64,000 nt of DNA from Arthrobacter russicus (GTDB taxonomy: Bacteria; Actinomycetota; Actinomycetes; Actinomycetales; Micrococcaceae), in contig NZ_JAVDQF010000001.1 in assembly GCF_031454135.1 (NCBI RefSeq), forward strand, positions 2,294,001 through 2,358,000. The letters run 5' to 3'. Below the pieces are notes generated by a model. That model saw only the letters and a program-made list of their open reading frames with translations, was not told the origin of the DNA and ran no database searches. Below, one piece after another: positions 1-9,536 of the stretch. The number at the start of each line of letters is the position of its first letter. The stretch's first letter is position 1. The position numbers were made by a program, and so were the translations under genes.

Positions 1-121
1 TCGCGATTGCCGGAGATATCCGCCAAAAACCAGGCGAACCCGGCAACAGCCGGCGCAGACTGTGACCGGTTTAAAGCATTCGCAGCCGTGCGGACCGCAG
101 CCATCGCCCGGAAACCGGCGG

Positions 122-334
122 TTACTCCGCTGCGCCCGGCTCCCGCTTCGCCGATCTGATCTGTTCGACCTTTGCGGTCCGGGAACGGATCAATTCGCCG
201 CGCGGACCACCTCCGGAACCGTAGTCAGGCGGACCGAAGAAGCCCAATGCGGTGTACTGCAATCGCCAGAAGAACCGGTAGCCGAAGCTCAGTCCGTCCT
301 TCTGCTTGAGTAGTTCTTTGACGGTCTCGTCCAT
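122..334 (-). CDS. small hypothetical protein (70 aa)
   Basis: Short reading frame starting ATG with a purine-rich GGGGGAAAGG stretch about 6 bases upstream, which supports real translation. The product begins MDETVKELLKQKDGLSFGYR, is rich in charged and aromatic residues (FFW, FFGPPDYG), and ends in a basic tail. No signal peptide or membrane segment is visible. It lies about 75 bases beyond the stop of the SDR gene on the same strand and could be the last gene of that transcript. I do not recognise a family. The first 121 bases of the window show no gene I can support. Confidence 0.45.
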   Translation of the reverse strand: MDETVKELLKQKDGLSFGYRFFWRLQYTALGFFGPPDYGSGGGPRGELIRSRTAKVEQIRSAKREPGAAE

Positions 335-408
335 TGCGGTGGCCTTTCCCCCGGGGCGCGAACCTCCATTGTCCCAGGCGGCTCCGGGAAACGCCTACCG
401 AAGCTGGG

Positions 409-1206
409 TCAGGAACCCGCCGGCCGTAAGCGCAGCCCCTGCATGCCGCCGTCGACGGCGAGTGAGGTTCCGCTGGTTGAGCCGGAGCGCGGGCTGGCCA
501 GGTAAGCGACGGCTCCAGCGACCTCTTCCGCGGTGACCAGCCTGCCGGAGGGTTGCCGGGCGTTCAACGCGGCCCGCTCGGCCTCCGGGTCGTCGGCTTT
601 GCTGAGCAGGTTCCCGATCCACGGCGTGTCCGCGGTGCCCGGATTGACGCAGTTGACTCGGATGCCTTCACGCAGATGGTCCGCGGCCATGGCCAGGGTC
701 AGCGACAGCACGGCGCCCTTGGACGCGCTGTAGAGCGCCCGCTGCGGCAATCCAGCGGTGGCTGCGATGGAGCAGGTGTTCACGATCGCGGCCGACGGCG
801 ACTTCCGCAGCCAGGGCAGCGCGGCGCGGCTGAGCCGGACCATGCCGAGCACGTTGATGTCCCAGACCCGGTGCCATTCGTCGTCGGGGTTGTCTTCGAC
901 CGTGCCCTGGGCGCCGATGCCGGCATTGTTGGCCAGAATATCCAGCCGGCCGAAGCGTTCGGTGACTGCGGCGACCGCGGCCCGGACCGAAGCATCGTCG
1001 GAGACGTCGCAGCGCACGCCGAACTGGCCTTCCGGCAGGTCGGCGGCGCGCAAATCCAGCACTACGACCTGCGCACCCAGGGATTGCAGGCGGGCGGCAA
1101 TCGCGGCGCCAATTCCGGAAGCGCCGCCGCTGACAGCGGCTACCAATCCCTGCATTTCGCCGGGTGCATTTCCAGCGCTGGCCGGATCGATGGTTACGGT
1201 ACTCAT
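409..1206 (-). CDS. SDR oxidoreductase, probable 2-keto-3-deoxy-L-fuconate dehydrogenase
   Basis: 265-residue classical short-chain dehydrogenase. It shows the N-terminal NAD-binding glycine motif GGASGIGAA (about residues 26-34), the NNAG motif, and the catalytic YSASK box, and ends with the usual DGG segment. The start is the ATG at 1206 because an AAGGAG ribosome site sits directly before it; the longer frame upstream is shadow. It lies 13 bases after the FAH-family hydrolase on the same strand, so the two are co-transcribed. In the non-phosphorylative fucose route an SDR oxidises 2-keto-3-deoxy-L-fuconate to the 2,4-diketo acid, the substrate of that hydrolase. The family is certain; the substrate is inferred from the cluster. 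Confidence 0.85.
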   Translation of the reverse strand: MSTVTIDPASAGNAPGEMQGLVAAVSGGASGIGAAIAARLQSLGAQVVVLDLRAADLPEGQFGVRCDVSDDASVRAAVAAVTERFGRLDILANNAGIGAQGTVEDNPDDEWHRVWDINVLGMVRLSRAALPWLRKSPSAAIVNTCSIAATAGLPQRALYSASKGAVLSLTLAMAADHLREGIRVNCVNPGTADTPWIGNLLSKADDPEAERAALNARQPSGRLVTAEEVAGAVAYLASPRSGSTSGTSLAVDGGMQGLRLRPAGS

Positions 1207-1219
1207 TTCTGCTCCTTGC

Positions 1220-2110
1220 CTAGGCTTCCGACGACGTCCGTGGCGATCCGGCCCGGTAGAACTCCTGCCGCATCCGGCCGAGACCTTCGATTTCCATTTC
1301 CACCACATCGCCGGTTTGCAGGTACGGGAAACGCCCGGAGAGGGCCACGCCTTCCGGCGTGCCGGTCAAGACCACATCGCCGGGTTCCAGCGACATGTAC
1401 TGGCTCGCGTGGTGCACCAGGGTGGGCACGTCGAAAATCATGTCCGCAGTGTTGGAATCCTGCCTCGGCTCGCCGTTGACCCAACTGCGCAGGCGCAGAT
1501 TGCCGACGTCGAGCTCATCCGCCGGGACGAACCATGGGCCCAGCGGGGTCGAGGCCGGCAGGGATTTCCCTTTGGTCCACTGACCGGCTTCGCCGGGGAT
1601 CTGGTACTCCCGTTCGGAAAGGTCATTGGCCACCAAGTACCCGGCGACGGCGGCCATCGCCTCGTCGGTCGAGGCGGCATAGCTGAGCGGCGAACCGATC
1701 ACCACGCCCAGTTCCACCTCCCAGTCGTACTTCTGCGCCAGAGGCGGGATCGGTGCGGCATCGAAAGGACCGGCCGCAGTATTCGCCGGCTTGAGGAAAA
1801 GCACGGGGATCTGCGGCGGCCGGGCTCCGGATTCGGCAGCGTGCGCCACGTAGTTCATGCCGACGCAGACGATGCTGCCCGGCCGGGGGATCGGACTGCC
1901 GAGCCGGACCGCAGCGGGGTCCGAAGCCGATTGCGGCAGGGTTCCGTCGGCCAGGGCGGCCCGGATCCGGGCCAGGGCCGCAGGCGTGAAGGCTGGTTCG
2001 CCGTCGGCCAGAACCGTGCTCGCCGCCCAGAGCCGTTCGGCGCCGGAGCGGTCCGGGGCCAGCACCGCCCAAGACTCGTCGCCGGGGGGACCAATCCGCA
2101 GAAGTTTCAT
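1220..2110 (-). CDS. FAH-family hydrolase, probable 2,4-diketo-3-deoxy-L-fuconate hydrolase
   Basis: 296 residues. A variable N-terminal domain is followed by a fumarylacetoacetate hydrolase fold, with the entry motif IVCVGMNYVAHAAE, the metal-binding acidic cluster around YDWEVELGVVIG, a glycine-rich TKGKSLPASTPLGPW loop and the C-terminal VLTGTPEGV signature. Members in fucose clusters hydrolyse 2,4-diketo-3-deoxy-L-fuconate to pyruvate and lactate. It is the first gene of a leftward transcript that starts in the 138-base divergent region shared with fucD. A second FAH paralogue at 57.9-58.8 kb belongs to the gentisate pathway, so substrate assignment rests on context. Confidence 0.85.
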   Translation of the reverse strand: MKLLRIGPPGDESWAVLAPDRSGAERLWAASTVLADGEPAFTPAALARIRAALADGTLPQSASDPAAVRLGSPIPRPGSIVCVGMNYVAHAAESGARPPQIPVLFLKPANTAAGPFDAAPIPPLAQKYDWEVELGVVIGSPLSYAASTDEAMAAVAGYLVANDLSEREYQIPGEAGQWTKGKSLPASTPLGPWFVPADELDVGNLRLRSWVNGEPRQDSNTADMIFDVPTLVHHASQYMSLEPGDVVLTGTPEGVALSGRFPYLQTGDVVEMEIEGLGRMRQEFYRAGSPRTSSEA

Positions 2111-2164
2111 CGCTGCTTTCTTGACGTTTCGTAAGGTCGGAAGTTTTCCGTGCTTTTGAGCACG

Positions 2165-2215
2165 ATACTACCCGTCTACCCATGATTGACAAGCTATACA
2201 TCGGATGTTTAGTGT
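2165..2215. promoter_or_regulatory. divergent fucose promoters with operator-like palindrome
   Basis: Rightward: TTGACA at 2186-2191, an 18-base spacer, then TAGTGT at 2210-2215. Leftward: TTGTCA (complement of 2187-2192), a 16-base spacer, then TAGTAT (complement of 2165-2170). The two -35 boxes overlap. The palindrome ACATCGGATGT at 2198-2208 lies inside the rightward spacer, where a bound repressor would block polymerase. A related CATCAGATC lies next to the FCD regulator gene at 10241. Boxes and palindrome are read from the sequence; control by that regulator is inferred. Confidence 0.5.
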
Positions 2216-2248
2216 GAGTGGAATCACAACCACCCCGGGAGCCCAGTT

Positions 2249-3571
2249 TTGAGCCGAATCATTGCCCTCGACATATCCGACGTCCGATTTCCCACGTCCA
2301 GAGATCTGGACGGTTCCGATGCCATGAACGCCGACCCCGACTATTCGGCGGCCTATCTGCGGATCCGCACCGATGCCGCGGACGGGCTCGAGGGGCACGG
2401 CTTCGTGTTCACGATCGGCCGGGGCAACGAAGTCGAAGCGGCGGCCATCGCCGCGCTTTCACCGATGCTGCTGGAGCGCGAAGTCGAGCCGATGCTCGAT
2501 GACATGGGCGCCGTCTGGCGCGAATTCGTGCATGATTCGCAGCTGCGTTGGCTGGGCCCGGAAAAGGGCGTGATGCACATGGCGATTGGTGCGGTGGTCA
2601 ATGCCTTGTGGGACTTGAAGGCCAAGCGTGCCGGCCTGCCGTTGTGGCAGTTGCTGTCCAGGATGAGCCCCGAAGAACTCGTGGGGCTGGTCGATTTCCG
2701 CTATCTCAGCGATGCGCTCACCCCGGAAGAAGCGCTGCAGATCCTGCGGGCCGCCGAACCCGGGCGGGCGGAACGGGAGCAGCGGTTGGTCGCCGAGGGC
2801 TATCCGGGCTACACCACGACGCCGGGTTGGCTGGGCTACTCCGATGAGAAACTGGTCCGGCTGGCCCGCGAGGCAGTTGCCGACGGCTATGCGCAGATCA
2901 AGCTCAAGGTCGGCGCCGATGTCGACGACGACGTCCGCCGGCTCCGGCTCGCCCGGGAAACGGTCGGACCGGACATCCGGATCGCGGTGGACGCGAACCA
3001 GCGCTGGGACGTCGCCGAAGCGATCGAATGGGTGAAACGGCTGGCCCCCTTCGACATCGCCTGGGTCGAGGAGCCGACCAGCCCCGACGACATCTTGGGC
3101 CATGCCGCGATTGCGCGGGGGATCGCGCCGATCCCGGTGGCCACCGGAGAACACGTGCAGAACCGCATCGTGTTCAAGCAGATGCTGCAGGCGCAGTCGC
3201 TGCAGATCTTGCAAATCGATGCGACCCGGGTGGCCGGGGTCAACGAAAACATCGCGATTCTGCTGCTTGCCGCCAAGTTCCAGGTCCCGGTCTGCCCGCA
3301 CGCCGGAGGCGTCGGCCTCTGCGAAGCGGTGCAGCACCTGTCGATGTTCGATTTCGTCGCGGTGTCCGGCAGCAAAACTGATCGGATGATCGAGGCGGTG
3401 ACCCACCTGCACGAGCATTTCGTGACCCCGATCGAGCTCCGGGCCGGCAACTACTGGCCGCCGCAGGCACCCGGTGCCGGAACCGAGATGAAGCGCGACT
3501 CGCTCGAACAGTTCAGCTATCCGGATGGTCCAGTGTGGCGTGAGGCCGTGTTCCAGAACGTCTGGTCATGA
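2249..3571 (+). CDS. fucD: L-fuconate dehydratase (enolase superfamily)
   Basis: 440-residue mandelate-racemase-type enolase. The N-terminal capping domain ([20 protein letters not shown], a fuconate dehydratase hallmark) is followed by a barrel with the KLKVG catalytic lysine motif, the VDANQRWD and [10 protein letters not shown] metal-ligand motifs, an ATGEH strand and [11 protein letters not shown] near the end. It dehydrates L-fuconate to 2-keto-3-deoxy-L-fuconate. Translation apparently starts at TTG (2249) with a GGGA sequence upstream; the product then begins at the usual SRI residues of the family. First gene of the rightward fucose operon; its stop overlaps the ABC ATPase start by 4 bases. 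Confidence 0.92.
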   Translation: MSRIIALDISDVRFPTSRDLDGSDAMNADPDYSAAYLRIRTDAADGLEGHGFVFTIGRGNEVEAAAIAALSPMLLEREVEPMLDDMGAVWREFVHDSQLRWLGPEKGVMHMAIGAVVNALWDLKAKRAGLPLWQLLSRMSPEELVGLVDFRYLSDALTPEEALQILRAAEPGRAEREQRLVAEGYPGYTTTPGWLGYSDEKLVRLAREAVADGYAQIKLKVGADVDDDVRRLRLARETVGPDIRIAVDANQRWDVAEAIEWVKRLAPFDIAWVEEPTSPDDILGHAAIARGIAPIPVATGEHVQNRIVFKQMLQAQSLQILQIDATRVAGVNENIAILLLAAKFQVPVCPHAGGVGLCEAVQHLSMFDFVAVSGSKTDRMIEAVTHLHEHFVTPIELRAGNYWPPQAPGAGTEMKRDSLEQFSYPDGPVWREAVFQNVWS

Positions 3572-5121
3572 CTGAGAAGCTGCTGCGGATCAGCGGGGTC
3601 AGCAAGAGCTTCCCGGGCGTCCGGGCGTTGTCCAAGATGCATTTGGACCTCAACGGCGGCGAGGTATTGGCCCTGGTCGGCGAAAACGGCGCGGGCAAGT
3701 CGACCCTGATGAAGCTGCTCTCCGGAATCTACACTCCGGACGAAGGCGGCTTCGAGATCTCCGGCCGTGCCGAGCTGATTTCGGATACCAAACGGGCGAA
3801 GGAACTGGGCATCGGGATCATCCACCAGGAATTCAATCTGATGCCGGATCTGACCGTGGCACAGAACATCTTCATCGGAACCGAGCCCCGGCGGGCCGGC
3901 TTGTTCCTGAGCGAACGGGCCTTGAACCGACAGGCCCAGGAGCTGTTCGACCGGATCAAGATCGACCTGGATCCGCGCCAACCGGTGCGCGAGCTCACGG
4001 TTGCCAAGCAGCAGATGGTGGAAATCGCCAAGGCGCTGGCCGGGGAATCCAAAATCCTGATCATGGACGAGCCCACGGCGGCGCTCAACGATGCCGAGGT
4101 GGCAGTCCTGCACGGACTGATCCGCGACTTCGTGCAGCCGGGAACCGGAGTGATCTACATTTCGCACCGGATGGAGGAGCTCAAAGCGATTTCCGACCGG
4201 ATCACGGTGATCCGGGACGGCGAATACATCGACACCCTGAACACCGCGCAGACCTCCGTGCCCGAGGTGATCGCCCTGATGGTCGGGCGGCAGATCGCGG
4301 TCGAGCAGCGGCCGCAGACGACGCCGGTCGCTGCGGAGACGGTGCTGAAAGTCTCCGGGCTGTGCACCCGGGCCCGGGGCAGCGCCGGCCAAGGCTCGAA
4401 GAACTTTCTGCAGGATGTGGACTTCGAACTGCACCGGGGCGAAATCCTGGGTTTCGCGGGCCTGATGGGGGCCGGGCGCACGGAGGTGGCCCGGGCCATC
4501 GTGGGCGCGGACAAAATGGCTGCCGGGACCATCGAGCTGCACGGCCGTCCGGTGAGCATCGCGAATCCGGCCGCCGCCGCCGCTCTGGGCATTGGGTACC
4601 TTTCCGAAGACCGCAAGCATTTGGGCCTGATGCTCGAGCGTGATGTCAAAGACAACATCGTGCTCAGCTCGCTCAAGAAATTCAGCCGTGCCGGCTTCCT
4701 GGGCAATGGGGGCATGAAGCAGGCGAGCGAGTCGTATGTGCAGAAGCTGCGGATCAAAACGCCGTCCATCGACCAGGCGGTGAAGAACCTCTCCGGCGGC
4801 AACCAGCAGAAGGTCGTGATCGCCAAATGGCTGGTCCGGGATTGCGAGATCCTGATCTTCGACGAACCCACCCGGGGCATCGACGTGGGCGCCAAAGAGG
4901 AGATCTATGCGCTGCTCAACCAACTCGCCGCGGACGGCAAGTCGATCATCATGATTTCGTCCGAACTGCCGGAGGTTTTGCGGCTGAGCCATCGGATCGC
5001 AGTCATGGCCGAGGGGCGGATCGCGGGATTTTTGGACAATGAACAGGCGAACCAGGAAAACATCATGGAGTTGGCCACACGGACACTCGAGCCGCAGGGT
5101 TCGGCGAAGGGAACACGATGA
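3568..5121 (+). CDS. sugar ABC importer, duplicated ATPase subunit (RbsA/MglA type)
   Basis: 517 residues with two tandem ABC domains. The first has Walker [10 protein letters not shown] (residues 38-46) and Walker [12 protein letters not shown]. The second has the degenerate P-loop GLMGAGRTE, signature LSGGNQQK and Walker [13 protein letters not shown]. This asymmetry is normal in the carbohydrate CUT2 class. It couples ATP hydrolysis to monosaccharide uptake with the following permease and binding lipoprotein. Start and stop overlap the neighbours by 4 bases on both sides, giving translational coupling. The likely substrate is L-fucose, inferred from the catabolic genes around it. Confidence 0.92.
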   Translation: MTEKLLRISGVSKSFPGVRALSKMHLDLNGGEVLALVGENGAGKSTLMKLLSGIYTPDEGGFEISGRAELISDTKRAKELGIGIIHQEFNLMPDLTVAQNIFIGTEPRRAGLFLSERALNRQAQELFDRIKIDLDPRQPVRELTVAKQQMVEIAKALAGESKILIMDEPTAALNDAEVAVLHGLIRDFVQPGTGVIYISHRMEELKAISDRITVIRDGEYIDTLNTAQTSVPEVIALMVGRQIAVEQRPQTTPVAAETVLKVSGLCTRARGSAGQGSKNFLQDVDFELHRGEILGFAGLMGAGRTEVARAIVGADKMAAGTIELHGRPVSIANPAAAAALGIGYLSEDRKHLGLMLERDVKDNIVLSSLKKFSRAGFLGNGGMKQASESYVQKLRIKTPSIDQAVKNLSGGNQQKVVIAKWLVRDCEILIFDEPTRGIDVGAKEEIYALLNQLAADGKSIIMISSELPEVLRLSHRIAVMAEGRIAGFLDNEQANQENIMELATRTLEPQGSAKGTR

Positions 5122-6146
5122 CGCTTTTGCAACAGAACCGCGCGGCCGATGCGGTGCGCGAGGTCAAGCGCAGTGCCCGGGCGGCCAAGTTGCGGGCCAG
5201 CCTCCAGCAGCTTCTGGCGTTCGCCAGCCTGTTGGCCTTGGTGATCTTTTTCGCCGTGGCCAGCGACAAGTTCTACCAGTCGGCGAACTTGTCCAACATC
5301 CTGCTCTCCACCGTGGTGACCGGAATCCTGGCTTTGGGCACCACCTTCGTGATCATCACCGGCGGCATCGACTTGTCCATCGGCACCGGGATGACCTTGT
5401 GCGCCGTGATGACCGCGGTCTTCATGACGAACCTGGGCCTGCCGATGATCCTGGGCGTTCTGGGCGGGATCCTCTTCGGCGCCCTGATCGGCTGCGTGAA
5501 CGGGTTGTTCGTCGCGCTGCTGAAGATCCCGCCGTTCATCGCCACGTTGGCGATGATGATGGTGGCCGCCGGCCTGGCTTTGGTGATTTCCGGGACCAAA
5601 CCGATTTACACCAGCGGAGTCGAGGGGTTCCAAACGATCTTCGCGTTGGGCAAATCGATTCCGGGGCTGATCATCCCGAATGCGGTGTTCATCCTGTTCG
5701 CAGCCGCGATCGTGGCCGGCCTGCTGCTGGGCAAGACGGTCCTGGGCCGTTACACCTACTCGATCGGCAGCAACGAGGAAGCAACCCGGCTCTCCGGAGT
5801 GAACGTCACCAAATGGAAGATCATCATCTATACCGTGGCCGGTTGCTTCACCGGCCTGGCCGGGGTGGTTGCCGCCGCCCGGTTGAACTCGGCACAGCCC
5901 GCCGGAGGCATGGGCTTGGAACTGCAGGCGATTGCCGCCGTCGTGATCGGGGGCACGTCACTGCAAGGCGGCAAGGGCTCGATCCTGGGCACCGTGATCG
6001 GCGCGCTGATCATGTCGGTGCTCACCAACGGCTTGAGCATCATGTCGATTCCGCAGGAATGGCAGAACGTCGCGGTGGGGGTCGTGATTCTGCTTGCCGT
6101 CTACTTGGACATCCTGCGCCGGAAACAAACCGGCAGGGCCACTTGA
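5118..6146 (+). CDS. sugar ABC importer, membrane permease (RbsC type)
   Basis: 342 residues with a basic cytoplasmic N-terminus and about 8-10 hydrophobic segments. Family landmarks are the GTTFVIITGGIDLSIG segment after the second helix and the cytoplasmic loop with GSNEEATRLSGVNV that contacts the ATPase. The C-terminal region carries the conserved IGGTSLQGGKGS motif. It forms the transmembrane channel of the putative fucose importer. The ATG overlaps the ATPase stop (ATGA). About 70 bases separate it from the substrate-binding gene. Confidence 0.92.
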   Translation: MTLLQQNRAADAVREVKRSARAAKLRASLQQLLAFASLLALVIFFAVASDKFYQSANLSNILLSTVVTGILALGTTFVIITGGIDLSIGTGMTLCAVMTAVFMTNLGLPMILGVLGGILFGALIGCVNGLFVALLKIPPFIATLAMMMVAAGLALVISGTKPIYTSGVEGFQTIFALGKSIPGLIIPNAVFILFAAAIVAGLLLGKTVLGRYTYSIGSNEEATRLSGVNVTKWKIIIYTVAGCFTGLAGVVAAARLNSAQPAGGMGLELQAIAAVVIGGTSLQGGKGSILGTVIGALIMSVLTNGLSIMSIPQEWQNVAVGVVILLAVYLDILRRKQTGRAT

Positions 6147-6219
6147 GGCTGCTGCCCGCACTCGCACCGAATCCGCACCTTATGAGAACGCGTCATCTGA
6201 GAACAAGGGAGTTTTAACG

Positions 6220-7194
6220 ATGGAAAGACGACAATTCATGGCCTTCGGTTTGGCCGCCGTCGCCGCAGTGTCCCTGGCCGCCTGCGATACCGCGCAGCCC
6301 AGTGGCGGCGCATCGTCCGGGGGCAAGGCCTATATCGCGATCGTCTCGAAGGGCTTCCAGCACCAATTCTGGCAGTCGGTCAAGCAGGGGGCGGAAAAGG
6401 CCGCCGCCGAGTTCGACGTGGACATCTCGTTCGAGGGTCCGGACAAAGAGACCAACGTCCAGCAACAGATGGACCAACTGGGCAATGCGATGGCGAAGAA
6501 CCCGCAGGCGTTGGCACTGGCGGCGTTGGACAGCAAGGCCGCCGAGGGCGTGCTGCAGGATGCCAAAAACCGCAAGATTCCGGTGATCGCCTTCGACTCG
6601 GGCGTGGATTCGAGCATCCCGGTGGCCACCGCGTCCACGGACAACAAGGCAGCGGCCGCGGAGGCAGCCACGAACCTGGCCCGGCTGATCGGCAACTCGG
6701 GCAAGATCGCGATCATCGGGCACTCGCAGACCGCGACCTCGGGCACCGACCGGCGGGATGGATTCGTCGACTGGCTCAAGGCCAACGCGCCGGGGATCAG
6801 CATTGCGGACATCCAGTACGCCGACGGCGACCAGCTCAAATCCACGGATGCCGCGAAGAACATCCTGTCCGCGAATCCGGACCTCAAAGGGATGTACGGG
6901 ACGAATGAAGGCGCCGCGATCGGGGTGGTCAACGCGGTGCAGGAACTCAGCCTTTCCGGAAAAATCACCGTGGTGGGCTTCGACTCCGGCAAAGCGCAGA
7001 TCGACGCGATCAGGTCCGGATTGATGGCCGGCGCGGTGACCCAGAACCCGGTGGGCATCGGTTATGAGACGGTCAAGGCCGCGGTGGCGGCGATCAAGGG
7101 CGAAACCGTGCAAAAGGTGATCGACACCGGATTCTACTGGTACGACAAAACGAACATCGACGACCCCAAGATCGCCGCGAACCTTTACCAGTAG
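6220..7194 (+). CDS. sugar ABC importer, substrate-binding lipoprotein
   Basis: 324-residue periplasmic-binding-protein type I (ribose-binding class). The N-terminus MERRQFMAFG...LAAC has a lipobox with the lipidated cysteine at residue 22; the RR pair may indicate Tat export. It then reads AYIAIVSKGFQHQFWQSVKQ, typical of the first lobe, with hinge and ligand motifs such as GTNEGAAIGV and VVGFDSGK. The start at 6220 follows AAGGGAG; the longer frame upstream is rejected because it would bury the signal peptide. It delivers the sugar, probably L-fucose, to the permease encoded just upstream. Confidence 0.92.
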   Translation: MERRQFMAFGLAAVAAVSLAACDTAQPSGGASSGGKAYIAIVSKGFQHQFWQSVKQGAEKAAAEFDVDISFEGPDKETNVQQQMDQLGNAMAKNPQALALAALDSKAAEGVLQDAKNRKIPVIAFDSGVDSSIPVATASTDNKAAAAEAATNLARLIGNSGKIAIIGHSQTATSGTDRRDGFVDWLKANAPGISIADIQYADGDQLKSTDAAKNILSANPDLKGMYGTNEGAAIGVVNAVQELSLSGKITVVGFDSGKAQIDAIRSGLMAGAVTQNPVGIGYETVKAAVAAIKGETVQKVIDTGFYWYDKTNIDDPKIAANLYQ

Positions 7195-7233
7195 GCTCGG
7201 GAAAGCAGCCCGGACACCAGCAGAAGGAAGATC

Positions 7234-8535
7234 ATGATCGAGCACGCCCCTTGGTTCACCGAAGCACGGTTCGGCATGTTCGTGCACTGGGGGCTGTACG
7301 CGCTGCCGGCCCGGCATGAATGGGTGATGACCCGGGAACAGACGTCAACCGAGGAGTACCAAAAGTACCAGCGCCACTTCGACCCGGACCTTTACGACCC
7401 GCGTGAATGGGCGCAGGCCGCCAAGCGGGCCGGAATGAAATACGTGGTGCTGACCACCAAGCACCACGAAGGGTTCTGCCTCTGGGACTCGGCCCTGACC
7501 GACTACCAGGCGGCCAAGACGCCGGCCGGCCGGGACCTGCTGGCCGAATACGTCGACGCGGTTCGGGCCGCCGGACTGAAGGTCGGTTTCTACCATTCGC
7601 TGATCGACTGGCATCACCTGGACTTCCCGATCGACGGGCATCACCCGTTGCGCAACCACCTGGATGCCGCTGCGCTCAACGCCTCCCGGGAAATCAGCCG
7701 CTACCGGGACTATTTGCACGGCCAAGTCCGGGAATTGCTGAGCAACTACGGTCGGATCGACTATCTGTTCTTCGACTTCTCCTACGGTTTGGCCTCCTAC
7801 CCCGAGGGGCACCCGGACCATGTCTGGGGCGGCAAGGGCAGCGACGCTTGGGGATCGACGGAGCTCCTGGCTCTGGTCCGCGAGCTCCAGCCGGAGATCG
7901 TGGTCAATGACCGGCTGGAAATCCCGGGAGACTTCGTGACCCCGGAACAGTACCAGCCGGCTGGCCCGATGGTCGACGACGAGGGCCGGCCTCTGGTCTG
8001 GGAAGCCTGCCAGACGCTCAATGGGAGCTGGGGCTACGACCGGGACAACGACGACTACAAGAGCGTGCCGATGCTGATCCGGATGCTCGTCGACGGAGTG
8101 GCCAAAGGCGGGAACATGCTGCTCAATGTCGGTCCGACCGGGCGAGGCAATCTGGATCCTCGGGCGATCGGCTCGTTGCAGGGCATCGGGGACTGGATGG
8201 CTTTGCACGCCCGCTCGATCTACGGAGCGGGCCCGTCGGAATTCCGCCCGCCGGCAGACGCCCGGTACACCCAGCGCGGGGACCGGCTGTACCTGCACTT
8301 GTTCGCCTGGCCCTTCGAACATGTGCACCTTCCGGGGCTGGACGGCAAAGTCGACTATGCGCAACTGCTCCACGACGCCTCCGAGGTCGCGATGCACGGC
8401 GTGGTCGAAGGAATCGGTGCGCAGAACACCATGCCGGGTTCGCAACCGGCCGGCACCCTGACCCTTCGGTTGCCGGTGAAGCAGCCGGGCGTGGCGGTTC
8501 CGGTGATTGAGATTTTCCTCAAGGAGGGCCAGTGA
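7234..8535 (+). CDS. alpha-L-fucosidase, GH29
   Basis: 433 residues without a signal peptide, so probably cytoplasmic. The N-terminal catalytic barrel shows RFGMFVHWG (residues 12-20), TTKHHEGFCLWDS (74-86) and a probable nucleophile Asp181 in YLFFDFSYG. A small C-terminal beta domain follows. The enzyme releases L-fucose from fucosides. Its position between the sugar importer and the fucose dehydrogenase suggests that the importer can also take up short fucosides, cleaved inside the cell. An AGAAGGAAG ribosome site lies just before the ATG. Its stop overlaps the next GTG start by 4 bases. Confidence 0.9.
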   Translation: MIEHAPWFTEARFGMFVHWGLYALPARHEWVMTREQTSTEEYQKYQRHFDPDLYDPREWAQAAKRAGMKYVVLTTKHHEGFCLWDSALTDYQAAKTPAGRDLLAEYVDAVRAAGLKVGFYHSLIDWHHLDFPIDGHHPLRNHLDAAALNASREISRYRDYLHGQVRELLSNYGRIDYLFFDFSYGLASYPEGHPDHVWGGKGSDAWGSTELLALVRELQPEIVVNDRLEIPGDFVTPEQYQPAGPMVDDEGRPLVWEACQTLNGSWGYDRDNDDYKSVPMLIRMLVDGVAKGGNMLLNVGPTGRGNLDPRAIGSLQGIGDWMALHARSIYGAGPSEFRPPADARYTQRGDRLYLHLFAWPFEHVHLPGLDGKVDYAQLLHDASEVAMHGVVEGIGAQNTMPGSQPAGTLTLRLPVKQPGVAVPVIEIFLKEGQ

Positions 8536-9509
8536 GGCCGGGCGGAACCGTGGACCTCGCGGCTGCCCGCTGGGGCACCTTGGGTTTCGGCGCGGCCGGA
8601 ATCGGGAATCTCTACCGGGCGATGGACGACGCCGTCGCCGCGGCGACGGTGGAGGCCGCCTGGCAGGGCGGAGTGCGGTATTTCGACACCGCGCCGCACT
8701 ACGGACTCGGGCTTTCGGAACTGAGGCTGGGCGCAGCCTTGGCCGGGAAGCCGCGCGAGGCGTTCCTGCTGTCGAGCAAAGTGGGGCGGCTCCTGGTGCC
8801 CCATCCCGCACCGACCCCGGATGATCTGGCGGATGGGTTCGATGTCCCCGGAGATCTGGCCCGGCAGTGGGACCCGACCGAGTCCGGGGTGCGGCGAAGC
8901 ATCGAGGGGTCATTGCAGCGATTGGGTGTGGACCGGATCGACATCGCCTACCTGCACGACCCGGACGAATACGACCTCGAAGCCGGGATCACCGAAGCTT
9001 TGCCGGCATTGGCCAGGCTCCGCGACGAGGGCGTGGTGCGGGCGATCGGGGTGGGCACCAACTCGGCCGAGGCCGCTGCCGAATGCGTCCGCCGCGGGGA
9101 TCTGGACCTGGTCATGCTGGCCGGCCGCTACACCCTGTTGGAGCAGCCAGCGCTCACCGAGCTATTGCCGCTCTGCCTGGAGCGCGGCGTCGGAGTGGTC
9201 AACGTCGGAGTGTACAACTCGGGCCTGCTGGCCCGGAACACGGTACCCGATGATGCGCATTACAACTACGCCCAGGCACCGCCGGAAGTGGTCGCAAGGG
9301 CCCGGCAGATCGCCGCGGTCTGCAACGAGTTCGACGTCGCCCTGCCGGCGGCCGCGCTCGCCTTCAGCCTGCGGCACCCGGCGGTGCAGGCCGTCGTCGT
9401 CGGCGCTTCGAGTCCGGAGCAGATGCAGCAGAACCTGGACCGGGCCGCGGACGCGATCCCGGAGGAACTGTGGTCGGCTTTGGCCGAACGCGGGCTGATT
9501 CCCGGGTAG
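8532..9509 (+). CDS. aldo/keto reductase, probable L-fucose (6-deoxyaldose) 1-dehydrogenase
   Basis: 325 residues. The aldo/keto reductase pattern is clear: GFGAAGIGNLY at the N-terminus, FDTAPHYGLGLSE (catalytic Asp and Tyr), SSKVGR (catalytic Lys), YLHDPDE, and a C-terminal VVGASSPEQ cofactor site. Relatives oxidise L-fucose to the lactone at C1. GTG start overlapping the fucosidase stop (GTGA). This would be step one of the pathway; the lactone hydrolase needed next is not seen in the window, so that step may be spontaneous or encoded elsewhere. Confidence 0.85.
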   Translation: MRPGGTVDLAAARWGTLGFGAAGIGNLYRAMDDAVAAATVEAAWQGGVRYFDTAPHYGLGLSELRLGAALAGKPREAFLLSSKVGRLLVPHPAPTPDDLADGFDVPGDLARQWDPTESGVRRSIEGSLQRLGVDRIDIAYLHDPDEYDLEAGITEALPALARLRDEGVVRAIGVGTNSAEAAAECVRRGDLDLVMLAGRYTLLEQPALTELLPLCLERGVGVVNVGVYNSGLLARNTVPDDAHYNYAQAPPEVVARARQIAAVCNEFDVALPAAALAFSLRHPAVQAVVVGASSPEQMQQNLDRAADAIPEELWSALAERGLIPG

Positions 9510-9536
9510 CGCCGAGTCCGTCGGTTCGGCCCGGGT

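Noticed and set aside
3517-4992. 491-codon frame antisense to the ABC ATPase gene
   Set aside because: Shadow of the ATPase; no motif, no ribosome site.
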